Part shown: piece by piece, positions 33,808-42,838 of the stretch | Position numbering within the stretch: position 1 is the first letter of the stretch | Layout of the letters: each line of letters starts with the position of its first letter | Assembly (NCBI RefSeq): GCF_000622225.1 | Contig: NZ_JHWD01000004.1 | Location: forward strand, 62,001-126,000 | Direction: 5' to 3' | Length of the DNA stretch: 64,000 bases | From: Roseomonas mucosa ATCC BAA-692 | GTDB taxonomy: Bacteria; Pseudomonadota; Alphaproteobacteria; Acetobacterales; Acetobacteraceae | The notes under the pieces: model-generated | Seen by the model: only the letters and a program-made list of their open reading frames with translations | What the model was told of the DNA's origin: nothing | The model's database searches: none | Program-made: the position numbers and the translations under genes

Positions 33808-35987
33808 CAGGCCGCCCCCCGCGCCACGGCGGGCGCACCGCCTCCGCTTCCGCCCTGGCTTCCTGGAGGCAGGCCCTTGCCCGGCGGCTCCGCCAGCCAG
33901 TCCTGGCCGATCAGGAAGAAGTGCGCGCGTTCCGTCAGGATCGCGGCGGCCTCGCTGAGCATGGCGGCGGCGTGGAAGACCACGGCGTTCGCGCCGTCCA
34001 GGGCCGTGAGCTCGGCGGTGGCGCGCCGCGCCTCGGCGGCGACCTCGGCCGGCGCGGTATCGACACGCCCGAAGGCTCCCACCGCCCGCGCCACGATGGT
34101 GGCCCCGGCGGGTGGCATGTCCGGGCGGCTGGCGATCAGCCGGGCACGGATCAGCGCCCGCCCGATCAGCACGGCGCTGCCGCCGTCGCTGATGGCATCG
34201 CCGCGCCGCGCCGGTGCCACCGCCGCCAGACGCCGCGACAGGCGGACCAGCTTCTGGTGCTGCAGGTGCTCCCAGACCAGCCAGGGCATCAGGCGGCCCC
34301 TCGCCAGCCGCCGCACCGCCCGCACGAGCGAGCGCTGCAGCACCTGTGCCTCGGCCACCGGGTCGGGCGGCAGCAGCACGCGGAAGGCCAGCACGCCGCA
34401 GAAGCCGCCGATCAGGTTGGCGAAGGCGCCATCGAGGGCGCTGGAAAGCTGGTAGTTCATCGGGTTGCCCGGTGACACCGTCACCATGAAGAAGATCTGG
34501 AAGGCGGTGCCGAGACCCATCGTCTTCGGCCGCTGGCTGAGCCACACGCCAAGCGCGACGAAAGGCAACGTGCTCAGCAGCAGCAGCGGAAAGCTGTTCA
34601 TCATCGGCAGGATCGCATAGGCGACGATCAGCCCCACGGGGATGGCGATGATCAGCCCTTTGAAGAAGCCGATGCTGGCCGCCGCCGCGCTGTCCGTCGT
34701 GCTCAGCAGGGCGCACATCGGGCCCAGCATGACCAGGGTGCTGGCGCCCGAGGACCAGCCGCTCACCAGCCAGAAGGCACCGCCGAGGAAAACGGCCAGC
34801 GCCGCGCGCACCCCGTTCCGCGCCGCCGTCACCGGGTTGGCATAGATCCGCAGCTGCAGGGCCGGGGTGCGAGGCGTGTCGTCGCGCAGGTCGGTCAGGG
34901 TGTCCATGATCCGCACGAGCTGCCGCAGCATCGCATCGGCACGCTCCAGCGCCACCAGCACCGGCAGGTCGCGGCAGGTGGCCGTGGCCCGAGCCGTTTC
35001 CGCCTGGGCGGCGTGGATGTCGCTGCGCAGCGCGTCGAGGGGGGTATCGGGCGCCAGCGCGGCCAGGCGGTCCATCAGGCCGGTCAGCCGCTGCCGCGTG
35101 GCCGGGACCTGCGGCTCCCACGCCAGCGCGGGATCGGCGAGCAGGCGGGCGGTGCGCTGGCTGGCCGTCAGCACCGCGAAGAGCTCCGCCACGGCAAGGC
35201 GCACGCCATCGGCATGGCGGCCGAAGCCGGTATCCTCGACCGAGGCGAATTCCACCGTCTGGTCCAGGGCGCTCAGCTCGCCGACGACCTTGCTGCGCGC
35301 GGCCCGCACGGTGGCCGCATCCTCCCGCATCAGGGCCTGGCGCGTCACCGCCGCCACCGCCGCCACCAGCCGGGTGATCCCGGCCCGGACCTCGCCGCGC
35401 CGCGGCCCAAGATCCGTCACCAGGAAGACCACCGCCGTGACAAGGATGCCGAGGCTGACCACGGCGATGCGCGCGGTGGCGAGGTGGAAGACGTTGTCCG
35501 GGTCCTGCACCGCGGAAAGGGCGATCAGGGCGATGGTGTAGCCGGCCAGCACCGCGCCATAGCTGCGGAAGTAGCGCAGCAGCGAGGCGGCAAAGGTGCA
35601 GAGGCCGAGCCAGAGGGAGAAGCCCAGGATGAAGAGCCATGGGGCCTGGGCGAACCAGGCGACGAGCGTGATCGAGGCGAGCGCGCCGACCACCGTGCCG
35701 CCGGCGCGGTAGAGGCTCTTGGACAGCACCGCGCCGCGCGAGGCGCTGGCCACGATCAGCACCGTCAGGCCGGCCGAGGAGGGGCTGTCGAGCTCCAGCG
35801 CATAGGCGGCATAGAGCGCGATACTGAAGGCCAGCAGGGTACGGAGGATATGGCTCCAGCCCATGAGCCATGCGGGCAGGCGCGGCCGGAAGCGGCGCCC
35901 CATGGCGGCCAGGATGCCGCCCGCCGTGCTGTCCGCACCGATGGCGTTGCTGCGGGCCGGGCCGGCGCTGCCTTCCGCGGCGCTCAT
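33807..35987 (-). CDS. FUSC-family efflux protein (AaeB-like)
   Basis: The 726-residue inner-membrane protein has two clusters of membrane helices (about 45-185 and 385-545), each followed by a cytoplasmic domain, the layout of the aromatic acid exporter/FUSC family. It is translationally coupled to marR (its ATG overlaps that stop, ATGA) and to the DUF1656 gene. The likely substrates are aromatic carboxylic acids, by analogy with AaeB. Confidence 0.9.
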   Translation of the reverse strand: MSAAEGSAGPARSNAIGADSTAGGILAAMGRRFRPRLPAWLMGWSHILRTLLAFSIALYAAYALELDSPSSAGLTVLIVASASRGAVLSKSLYRAGGTVVGALASITLVAWFAQAPWLFILGFSLWLGLCTFAASLLRYFRSYGAVLAGYTIALIALSAVQDPDNVFHLATARIAVVSLGILVTAVVFLVTDLGPRRGEVRAGITRLVAAVAAVTRQALMREDAATVRAARSKVVGELSALDQTVEFASVEDTGFGRHADGVRLAVAELFAVLTASQRTARLLADPALAWEPQVPATRQRLTGLMDRLAALAPDTPLDALRSDIHAAQAETARATATCRDLPVLVALERADAMLRQLVRIMDTLTDLRDDTPRTPALQLRIYANPVTAARNGVRAALAVFLGGAFWLVSGWSSGASTLVMLGPMCALLSTTDSAAAASIGFFKGLIIAIPVGLIVAYAILPMMNSFPLLLLSTLPFVALGVWLSQRPKTMGLGTAFQIFFMVTVSPGNPMNYQLSSALDGAFANLIGGFCGVLAFRVLLPPDPVAEAQVLQRSLVRAVRRLARGRLMPWLVWEHLQHQKLVRLSRRLAAVAPARRGDAISDGGSAVLIGRALIRARLIASRPDMPPAGATIVARAVGAFGRVDTAPAEVAAEARRATAELTALDGANAVVFHAAAMLSEAAAILTERAHFFLIGQDWLAEPPGKGLPPGSQGGSGGGAPAVARGAA

Positions 35988-36481
35988 GCCCCTACCTCCC
36001 CGGAGAGGCCATCATCCGGGCCGCTCTCCATGGCCGTGCCGGGGCCACGCAGGGTCAGCTCGACCTTGCGGAACACGCGGAGGCACAGCTCCAGCTCCTG
36101 CTCGTCGATCTGGACGAGCAGGCGCTGGCTCACGCCCTCATAGGCGCTCTCGATCTGCTCCACGGTCTCCTGCCCGGACTCGGTCAGTTGCAGCACCTTG
36201 GAACGCCGGTCCTCCGGATCGGGATGCCGGCGCAGGAGCCCGCCGCGCTCCAGCGCATCCAGCAGCCGCACCAGAGATGCCCCCTCGATCCCCAGGGCAG
36301 CGGCCAGGTCCGTCTGCCGTATGCCGCCGCCCATGCGGCCGAGATAGAGCAGGGGCCGCCATGTCCCGTCCGAAAGGCCGAGACGGCGCATGCCGAGATC
36401 CATCTCCCGCCGCCAGAGCTGGCCGGCGCGGAAGAGGTCTCGCCCGAACTCGGCGGCCAGGCGGGATCGCTCGCTGCACAT
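35984..36481 (-). CDS. MarR-family regulator of the efflux operon
   Basis: The 165-residue winged-helix protein carries the MarR core: TDLAAALGIEGASLVRLLDALERGGLL as recognition helix region, and HPDPEDRRSKVLQLTESG as the wing. It is the first gene of the efflux operon, with two palindromes immediately upstream, so autorepression relieved by an aromatic ligand is a fair inference. The start at 36481 has no strong ribosome-binding site and may be off by a few codons. Confidence 0.92.
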   Translation of the reverse strand: MCSERSRLAAEFGRDLFRAGQLWRREMDLGMRRLGLSDGTWRPLLYLGRMGGGIRQTDLAAALGIEGASLVRLLDALERGGLLRRHPDPEDRRSKVLQLTESGQETVEQIESAYEGVSQRLLVQIDEQELELCLRVFRKVELTLRGPGTAMESGPDDGLSGEVGA

Positions 36482-36487
36482 GGGACG

Positions 36488-36527
36488 TTAGCTAGGGGCA
36501 AAGCTAATAGGTAGCAATCTAATTGCT
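36488..36527. promoter_or_regulatory. two palindromes in the MarR/SDR divergent promoter
   Basis: TTAGCT-8 nt-AGCTAA (36488-36507) is followed by AGCAAT-CTA-ATTGCT (36513-36527), both with perfect 6-bp arms, in an AT-rich island of an otherwise GC-rich region. They start 7 nt upstream of the MarR ATG and lie between divergent genes, the typical place for MarR operators. Binding is inferred. Confidence 0.6.
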
Positions 36528-36643
36528 TGCGCGCCTGCCCCGCTGCCTTTGCAGGGATGCCCCTGCCCTCCCCGCTCCCATCCCCCTGGCAGGACCCTTT
36601 GCACGGGACCATGCTGCGCGCCCTTTTCCCAACCGGACTCGGC

Positions 36644-37396
36644 ATGATGGAATTCCAGGACAAGCGCGTCATCGTCACCGGGGCCGGGGGCATTTACGGA
36701 CGCTGGATCGCCCGGGCCTTCGCCCGCGAGGGCGCGCGCCTCTGCCTGTCCGACAACCGGGCGGAGGCACTGGAATCCCTGGCCGAGGAACTGGCCCTGC
36801 CGGAGGAGCGTGTCATGCTCCACCGGACGGAGCTGATGGAGGAAGCCTCGATCCGCGACCTCGCCGCACATGTGAAGGCGGGCTGGGGCGGGGTGGACAT
36901 CCTGGTGAACAATGCCGGCATCTATCCCGGCGGCGACCTTTTCGACCTGCCGACCAGCGAATGGGACCGGGTCTTCGGCGTCAACGTCCGCGCCGTCTTC
37001 ATCCTGTCGCGGGAGGTGGCGCATCTGATGGTGGCGGAGGGCGTGCAGGGCTGCATCGTCAACATCTCCTCCGGCGCCTCGCGGAAGATGAACCCGGCCC
37101 GCGTCGCCTATTGCACCTCCAAGACCACGCTGGACCGGCTCACCAAGGGGCTCGCCCTGGATTTCGCGCCGCGCGGTATCCGCGTGAACGCGGTCGAGCC
37201 CGGCTTCGCCCCGGGCAGCGAGGTCAGTCCGCTGAGCGACGAATACGTCTCCAACATGCTGGCCCGCATCCCGCTGGGCCGCACCAGCGGCCCCGACGAT
37301 GCCGCCGCGGCGGTGCTCTACCTCTGCTCCGGCAAGGCCAGCTACGTCACCGGCGCCACGCTGACGGTAGACGGAGGCAACTCGATCCGCACCTGA
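36644..37396 (+). CDS. short-chain dehydrogenase/reductase
   Basis: This 250-residue classical SDR has the cofactor loop VTGAGGIYGRWIA, NNAG as NNAGIYPGG, the catalytic Ser in NISSGAS and YxxxK as YCTSK. C-terminal TLTVDGGNSIRT is typical. The nucleotide loop is TGAGGIYG where TGxxxGIG is usual, which is a mild variation. Two adjacent ATGs (36644, 36647) are possible. It is divergent from marR and may be co-regulated, but the substrate is not known. Confidence 0.9.
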   Translation: MMEFQDKRVIVTGAGGIYGRWIARAFAREGARLCLSDNRAEALESLAEELALPEERVMLHRTELMEEASIRDLAAHVKAGWGGVDILVNNAGIYPGGDLFDLPTSEWDRVFGVNVRAVFILSREVAHLMVAEGVQGCIVNISSGASRKMNPARVAYCTSKTTLDRLTKGLALDFAPRGIRVNAVEPGFAPGSEVSPLSDEYVSNMLARIPLGRTSGPDDAAAAVLYLCSGKASYVTGATLTVDGGNSIRT

Positions 37397-37401
37397 GCGG
37401 G

Positions 37402-37423
37402 CCGCCCTTTGCCGGGAGGGCGG
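37402..37423 (+). terminator. hairpin after the SDR gene
   Basis: CCGCCCT and AGGGCGG form a perfect 7-bp stem around an 8-nt loop, 6 nt after the SDR stop. No T-tract follows, so it is a weak terminator candidate in either direction. Confidence 0.35.
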
Positions 37424-37435
37424 ACCGCTCCGCGC

Positions 37436-37732
37436 CTAGCCCTTCTTGTCCGGCGCCGGCAGCAGGGCCTGGGGCGCCGCCTCGGCCTTGCTGCGGCGGG
37501 GTTTCGCCGCGCTGCCGGGGCGGCGGGCGGACGGTGCCTTCCGGACCCGCTTCCTCGCCGGCTTCGGCGACGGCAGGCTCTCGGCCCAGGTCAGCAGCCC
37601 GGCCACCACGGCCACATAGAGCGGGCCGCTGACCCACCAGGGAAAGCCGGTCAGGGCAACGACGCCAGTCCCGATCAGCACGGTCACGGCAACGACGGCA
37701 AGGTTCCGGAGAAAAGCGCGGAGCTTGGGCAT
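37436..37732 (-). CDS. hypothetical membrane protein with basic tail
   Basis: The 98-residue protein has two hydrophobic segments (about 9-28 and 33-50), then a lysine/arginine/proline/alanine-rich tail (KPARKRVRKAPSARRPG). I do not recognise a family. It lies alone between the SDR and the flavoprotein on the minus strand. The membrane topology and the clear stop support a real gene, but no strong ribosome-binding site is visible, so the call is provisional. Confidence 0.55.
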   Translation of the reverse strand: MPKLRAFLRNLAVVAVTVLIGTGVVALTGFPWWVSGPLYVAVVAGLLTWAESLPSPKPARKRVRKAPSARRPGSAAKPRRSKAEAAPQALLPAPDKKG

Positions 37733-37846
37733 GGCCCCATAGAACGCAAGCGCCCCGCGAATACAAACCCTTGAAAACGCTGATTTACATCCAGGGCCAT
37801 CCGGGAACGGAAAAAGAACCTTCCGGGCGGTGCCCTCCAGGCGAAG

Positions 37847-39019
37847 TCAGAGCGCCTGTCCGGCGCACCAGCCGCTCGACCAGGCCCACTGGAAGTTGTA
37901 GCCGCCGAGCCAGCCGGTGACGTCCACCGCCTCCCCGATCGCATAGAGGCCGGGCACGTCGCGCGCCTCCATGGTCTGGGAGGAAAGCGCCCGCGTGTCG
38001 ATGCCGCCCAGCGTGACCTCGGCCTTGGCATAACCCTCCGTGCCGCTGGGGACCAGGCGGCGGTTCTTCAGCCCCTCCGCCACCCGGCGCAGTTCCCGGT
38101 CCGGCAACTCCCCCATGGGCCGTGCCACGCCGTCCGCCAGGGCGACCGCCAGGCGCTGCGGCAGCACCTCCCCCAGCACGGTCCGCAATTCGGCGCGCGG
38201 ACGGCTGTTCTTGCGCTCGATCAGGAAGGCGGTGGCATCGCGGTCCGGCAGCAGGTCCAGGATGACCGCCTCCCCCTCCCGCCAGGGCGAGGAGATCTGC
38301 AGGATGGCCGGGCCGGACAGGCCACGATGGGTGAAGAGCACCGCCTCCCGGAAGGCATGGCGGCCGCAGCGGGCCACCGCCTCCAACGACACGCCGCTCA
38401 GCGGGCGCATCATCTCCAGCGTCTCCCCGGCGAAGGTCAGCGGCACCAGGGCCGGGCGCGGCTCCACCAGCGGCAGGCCGAACTGCCGCGCGACGTCATA
38501 GGCGAAGCCGGTGGCACCCATCTTCGGGATGGAGGGACCGCCCGTTGCCAGCACCAAAGCGGGCGCGGCGAAGGCGCCCCGGTCGGTCTCCACGCGGAAG
38601 CCGCCGCCGTCATGGGCGACTGCGGTGATCCGGTGTCGCAGCCGCAGCTCCACCCGCGCCGCCTGGCATTCCGCCAGCAGCATGGCGAGGACGGCCCGCG
38701 CCGAACCGTCGCAGAAGAGCTGGCCCAGCGTCTTCTCGTGCCAGGCGATGCGGTGCTTCTCCACCAGTGCCAGGAAGTCGTGCTGCGTGTAGCGGCGCAG
38801 GGCGGATTTCGCGAAATGTGGGTTGGCGGAGAAGAAGCGCTCCGGCACCACGCCCAGGTTGGTGAAGTTGCAGCGCCCGCCGCCGGAGATCAGGATCTTG
38901 GCCCCCGCCTGGTCCGCATGGTCGAGCAGCAGCACGCGCCGCCCGCGCTGTCCCGCCGCCATGGCACACATCAGCCCCGCCGCCCCGGCGCCCAGGATCA
39001 CCGCATCGAAGGATTCCAT
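37847..39019 (-). CDS. YhiN/HI0933-family FAD-dependent oxidoreductase
   Basis: The 390-residue flavoprotein starts with the dinucleotide-binding motif VILGAGAAGLMCAM (8-21), has the family signature KILISGGGRCNFTN (about 41-54), and ends with YAIGEAVDVTGWLGGYNFQWAWSSG. This is the HI0933/BaiN-type family, with unknown substrates for most members. The length and blocks are normal. It is divergent from the FKBP gene. Confidence 0.93.
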   Translation of the reverse strand: MESFDAVILGAGAAGLMCAMAAGQRGRRVLLLDHADQAGAKILISGGGRCNFTNLGVVPERFFSANPHFAKSALRRYTQHDFLALVEKHRIAWHEKTLGQLFCDGSARAVLAMLLAECQAARVELRLRHRITAVAHDGGGFRVETDRGAFAAPALVLATGGPSIPKMGATGFAYDVARQFGLPLVEPRPALVPLTFAGETLEMMRPLSGVSLEAVARCGRHAFREAVLFTHRGLSGPAILQISSPWREGEAVILDLLPDRDATAFLIERKNSRPRAELRTVLGEVLPQRLAVALADGVARPMGELPDRELRRVAEGLKNRRLVPSGTEGYAKAEVTLGGIDTRALSSQTMEARDVPGLYAIGEAVDVTGWLGGYNFQWAWSSGWCAGQAL

Positions 39020-39169
39020 CGCGGCTCCCTAGCCCGTGGCCGCCGCCGGCGGAACCGCCGGACTCGTGAATCGCCCCCAAACAGTTGACCGGCCGGGGAA
39101 ACCGCCCGGGTTTGGCCTCGGCCCGCCCCTGCCCTACAAGCGGGCGGACCCAGTTCAGGGATTCCGGGT

Positions 39170-39541
39170 ATGACCGACAGCGCCGACCAGTACAGCACCC
39201 TGCCTTCGGGCATCCGCTACCGTGACGAGGTGGTCGGCGAGGGGGAATCCCCCCGTCCCGGCCAGTGGGTCACCGTCCACTACACCGGCTGGCTCGACGA
39301 CCAGGGCAAGCCGGGCCGCAAGTTCGACAGCTCCCGCGACCGCGGCGACCCTTTCCAGTTCATGATCGGCATGGGGCAAGTCATCTCCGGCTGGGATATC
39401 GGCGTCTCCACCATGAAGGTGGGCGGGCGCCGCATCCTCGTCCTGCCACCGGAGCACGGCTATGGCGCGCGCGGCGCCGGCGGCGTGATCCCGCCCAACG
39501 CCACGCTGATCTTCGACGTGGAGCTGCTCGGCCTCGGCTGA
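39170..39541 (+). CDS. FKBP-type peptidyl-prolyl isomerase
   Basis: This 123-residue single FKBP domain has no signal peptide. The conserved core is WVTVHYTGWL, KFDSSRDRGDPFQF, QVISGWD, and the C-terminal GVIPPNATLIFDVELL. It is likely a cytoplasmic folding helper. It starts at an ATG with no long upstream extension, and nothing around it suggests a specific client. Confidence 0.93.
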   Translation: MTDSADQYSTLPSGIRYRDEVVGEGESPRPGQWVTVHYTGWLDDQGKPGRKFDSSRDRGDPFQFMIGMGQVISGWDIGVSTMKVGGRRILVLPPEHGYGARGAGGVIPPNATLIFDVELLGLG

Positions 39542-39613
39542 GGCCAGGGTTCCGGGTCGGCGCCAAAGCGCCGGCCCCGGTTCCGCCACGGCCTCCCCGC
39601 TACAGGGGCCGTA

Positions 39614-40735
39614 TCAGAGGGGCGGCATTGGTGCCGCCACCCCGTCCCGCAGCGGATACTTGCCCCAGCCGCGCTCGTATTGCGGCGGGATGGAGAGGTC
39701 GCTCGTCCGGCCCAGCGCCTCGGCGGCCCGGACAGGCCAGTAGGGGTCCTTCAGGATCGCCCGTGCCAGCAGCACCAGATCCGCCTTGCCCTCGGCCAGG
39801 ATCGCCTGGGCCTGCTGCGGCTCGGTGATCATGCCCACGGCGGCCACCGGGATGCCGGCGCCCCGCCGCACCGCCGCAGCACCCGGCACCTGATAGCCGG
39901 AACCGACCGGGATCTCCGCATGGGCCGCGTTGCCGCCGGAGGAGACATCCACCAGATCCACGCCGGCCTCCCGCAGCCGGCGCGCCAGTTCCACGCTTTC
40001 CTCCGTGGTCCAGCCACCTTCCACCCAGTCGGTGTGGCTGATCCGCACCCAGAGCGGCACGTCGCCCGGCAAGGCGGCACGGAGCGCGGCCGCCGTTTCG
40101 CGCGCCAGCCGCGTCCGCCCGGCGAAACCGCCGCCCCAGCCGTCGTCGCGGCGATTCGCGAGGGGCGAGAGGAACTGGTGCAGCAGGTAGCCATGCGCCG
40201 CGTGGAGCTCGACCACCCGGTAGCCCGCCTGCACCGCCCGCCGCGCGGCCTCGACGAAACCGGCGATCGTGGCGCCGATCTCCGCCTCGCTCATGGCGTG
40301 CGGCGTGGCATAGCCCTCGAAGGGCACGGCACTCGGCCCGACCGGCTCCCAGCCATGCTCCGAGGCCGGTCCATGCCTCCAGGGCGGGTTGCGGCTGCCC
40401 TTGCGCCCGGCATGGGCGAGCTGGATCGCCGGCACCGCTCCGGCGCGGGCGATGGCGGCGGCGAGGCGGGCATGGCCCGGCACCTGCGCCTCCTCCCAGA
40501 TTCCGAGGTCCCAGGGGGTGATGCGCCCTTCCGGCAGCACGGCGGCGGCCTCGGTCATCACCAGCCCCGCCCCGCCCAGGGCGCGGGAAAGGAGGTGCTG
40601 CAGGTGCCATTCCGTGGGCCTGCCATCCGGCGCGCAGCAGTACTGGCACATGGGCGAGACGCCGATCCGGTTCGGCAGGGTCACGCCCCGCAGGGTCAGC
40701 GGCGTGAAGAGCGAGGTGCTGGGCTGGTCGGTCAC
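39614..40735 (-). CDS. NADH:flavin oxidoreductase of the Old Yellow Enzyme family (YqjM/NamA-like)
   Basis: The 373-residue FMN TIM-barrel enzyme reduces activated C=C bonds. It begins SLFTPLTLRGVTLPNRI, then SPMCQYCCAPDGRPTEWHL with the YqjM-type Cys and Tyr, QLAHAGRKG, the HAAHGYLLHQFLSP block, and a C-terminal FMN-phosphate region. The GTG start at 40735 overlaps the upstream gene's stop (GTGA), which fixes the start and suggests coupling to that lipoprotein gene. Confidence 0.93.
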   Translation of the reverse strand: MTDQPSTSLFTPLTLRGVTLPNRIGVSPMCQYCCAPDGRPTEWHLQHLLSRALGGAGLVMTEAAAVLPEGRITPWDLGIWEEAQVPGHARLAAAIARAGAVPAIQLAHAGRKGSRNPPWRHGPASEHGWEPVGPSAVPFEGYATPHAMSEAEIGATIAGFVEAARRAVQAGYRVVELHAAHGYLLHQFLSPLANRRDDGWGGGFAGRTRLARETAAALRAALPGDVPLWVRISHTDWVEGGWTTEESVELARRLREAGVDLVDVSSGGNAAHAEIPVGSGYQVPGAAAVRRGAGIPVAAVGMITEPQQAQAILAEGKADLVLLARAILKDPYWPVRAAEALGRTSDLSIPPQYERGWGKYPLRDGVAAPMPPL

Positions 40736-41631
40736 GAGACGGGCGCTCCGATGCTGGCCGGGGGATTGGCGGGGATGGGTATGGCCGCGCCGAAGGGCGG
40801 CAGCCTGCCGATCCGGTCCTCGATCACGCCGAACAGGACGGGCTCCCCCGCCGGGCGCGGCAGCAGGCGCCCCGAGGCATCGGTGGGGAAGCGCGTCATG
40901 GTGACCGCATCCTCCACATTGCCGCCGACCGCTTCCGCCACGAAAGGCCCGACCCGCACCACGATGTCGCAATGCATGGCGCGGAACTGCCCGATCTCCG
41001 CCAGCCTCTCCCGCCAGTCGGTGAGCGGGCGGCGCGAGCGGTCGCCGCAGACCAGATCGCCCGGTGCAGGGGCATAGTCGCCGATGCTGTGCGGGACGAA
41101 GGGCGCCTGGGCCGGGAAATCCCGCGCGTCGGCCAGGATGGCGTCCAGGTAGAAGGAATGCGCGGCGTTCCCCGCGAACTCGCGCTGGTCCACCCCGGCG
41201 GAGCGCATCACCCAGGAGATGAAGGCCGCCGACCAGGCGGGCTCGCGCCAGGGGGCCGTCGCCGCGCCTTGCAGGGCGGCGGCATAGCGGTCCCGGTTCC
41301 GGTCGATCACCGGCCGGTCCTCCTCCACCGCGCGCCAGTAGGCGAGGACGCGGGGGAAGTTGGCGATGGCCGATTCCGGTCCCGGTGCCTTGCTGGGCGG
41401 GTGCTTCTCGCCGGGCGTGGTGACGTAGCCGCCCCAGTCCTGCCATTCCGTCAGCGCGAAGCGGACGATCCGCTCCCGGGTGGAGGGCGGATAGGAGAGC
41501 GGCGGCTCGCGGAACCGGGCCGTGGCCTGCGGCGGCGTGGCGCAGGCGGCGAGCAGGGCGGTGGGCCACAGTGCCAGCAACAGGGCGTGGACCCGCCTCC
41601 CGGCGGAAGCGGAGGGCGCGGACAGGCGCAT
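40732..41631 (-). CDS. DUF2272 lipoprotein
   Basis: This 299-residue protein has a lipoprotein signal with lipobox LAAC (Cys30). The rest matches the DUF2272 pattern, including the conserved TRERIVRFALTEWQDWGG block, WSAAFISWVMRSAG and the D-x-x-C region GDLVCGDRSRR. The NlpC/P60-like layout (Cys and His around AMHCDIVV) suggests an envelope amidase or peptidase but this is not proven. The ATG at 41631 is chosen because it begins the signal peptide. Confidence 0.82.
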   Translation of the reverse strand: MRLSAPSASAGRRVHALLLALWPTALLAACATPPQATARFREPPLSYPPSTRERIVRFALTEWQDWGGYVTTPGEKHPPSKAPGPESAIANFPRVLAYWRAVEEDRPVIDRNRDRYAAALQGAATAPWREPAWSAAFISWVMRSAGVDQREFAGNAAHSFYLDAILADARDFPAQAPFVPHSIGDYAPAPGDLVCGDRSRRPLTDWRERLAEIGQFRAMHCDIVVRVGPFVAEAVGGNVEDAVTMTRFPTDASGRLLPRPAGEPVLFGVIEDRIGRLPPFGAAIPIPANPPASIGAPVS

Positions 41632-41797
41632 CGGGCGGTGATCCGGAACAGGACCGGGCTTCGCGCCAGGTCTGTGGAGGAAGGGGGACGGCCGTGGATC
41701 ACGCCCGCCCGGAGGCAGAAGCCCGGAGGCCGGTTGGCCAGCCGCAGGATGGCCCGCTGGATAGCACCATGCCGACGGACCCGCACCACCCAGGGTT

Positions 41798-41825
41798 GCA
41801 TCCCCGGCTTTCGCGCCGGGGATGC
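41798..41825. terminator. perfect 11-bp hairpin downstream of the SYLF gene
   Basis: GCATCCCCGGC pairs perfectly with GCCGGGGATGC around TTTCGC. It sits 79 nt after the SYLF gene's stop on the minus strand and 167 nt ahead of the DUF2272 start. No T-run follows on the minus strand, so it may be a Rho-assisted terminator or an RNA 3'-end stabiliser. Confidence 0.5.
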
Positions 41826-41903
41826 CGGCGGCGGCACCTCGTTTCCGGCACGGGGGCAGCGGCGCCACGGCATCCGGCGCGGTCCGCTCCCGCGCCGGGA
41901 CGG

Positions 41904-42737
41904 TCAGTGCAGCGTCTCGCGCGTGATCCCGCCGCCGGTCACCGGGGCGCTGTAGGCGGGGGGCGCGGCCTGACCATAGGGGGCGGCGCCCGGGACACTC
42001 CCTTGGGCCGGCGCCGCATAGGGCTGCGCGGAGGGCGGCACGACGGCTTGGCTGGCGCCGTACTGCATCAGCACCGCGCGCAGCGGGTCGGCGCCCTGGT
42101 TGTAGGCGGTCATGCTGAGCACGATGTCGCGCACCGCGACCGCCCGCCCGTAATAGGCCTGGTTGCCTTCGTGATAAGGGCTCATCACCGCGCCATCGAG
42201 GGTGATGCCGGCATAGAGGCCGCGGGTCTTGGCATAGGCCACCACGTCCGCTCCGGCCGCCGTGGTGGTCGCGCCGCCCATGCCGCCGCCCACCGTCACC
42301 AGGGCGATGGAGATGTCGCCGCCGAGCTTGACCTGGTTGTCCAGCACGGCGTTCAGCCCCTTGTCCGTCAGGATGAAGAACATGAGCTGTGCGTCCTGCA
42401 GGCCGATCTGCAGGCCGAGCGAGCCGGAGCCGAAGCTGTAGAAGGCCGGCGAAGACCAGGATCCCGCCCCGTCACGCGCCGTCAGCACGCAACTGCCGCC
42501 CTGCGCCCCCAGGATGAAGCCCGCCTTCAGCACGCGCGGGCAGATCATCACCGCGCGGGAACGGCGGAGCGAGCCCTGGGTGTCCTGCCGCACACCCGGA
42601 TCGCCCTGGCCCAGCATCTCCTGCGCTGTCAGCGTCGCGCGGTCCACCAGCGTCTGCTGCTCGGCGGCCGGTGGGATCGAGCCCCCGCCGCAGGCCGCCA
42701 GCGCCATGAGAAGCACAAGGCACATCGCACGGCGCAT
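41904..42737 (-). CDS. SYLF/YSC84-like lipoprotein
   Basis: The 277-residue lipoprotein has the lipobox LAAC (Cys16) after a short signal. The body resembles SYLF (YSC84) lipid-binding domains: RSRAVMICPRVLKAGFILGAQGG, SPAFYSFGSGSLGLQIG and the RGLYAGITLDGAV block. The tail is Pro/Ala/Gln-rich. A TTG one codon upstream is less likely, because GGGGAG with a 6-nt spacer suits the ATG at 42737. Confidence 0.88.
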   Translation of the reverse strand: MRRAMCLVLLMALAACGGGSIPPAAEQQTLVDRATLTAQEMLGQGDPGVRQDTQGSLRRSRAVMICPRVLKAGFILGAQGGSCVLTARDGAGSWSSPAFYSFGSGSLGLQIGLQDAQLMFFILTDKGLNAVLDNQVKLGGDISIALVTVGGGMGGATTTAAGADVVAYAKTRGLYAGITLDGAVMSPYHEGNQAYYGRAVAVRDIVLSMTAYNQGADPLRAVLMQYGASQAVVPPSAQPYAAPAQGSVPGAAPYGQAAPPAYSAPVTGGGITRETLH

Positions 42738-42838
42738 CAAATTCTCCCCCTAACCCCTTGGTCCCGATCCCTGTTCTAAACGCAAAGAATGGCTGTGACC
42801 AAGCGTCGGCGCCTCGGGAGGACGGATTTCCGGCCGCC

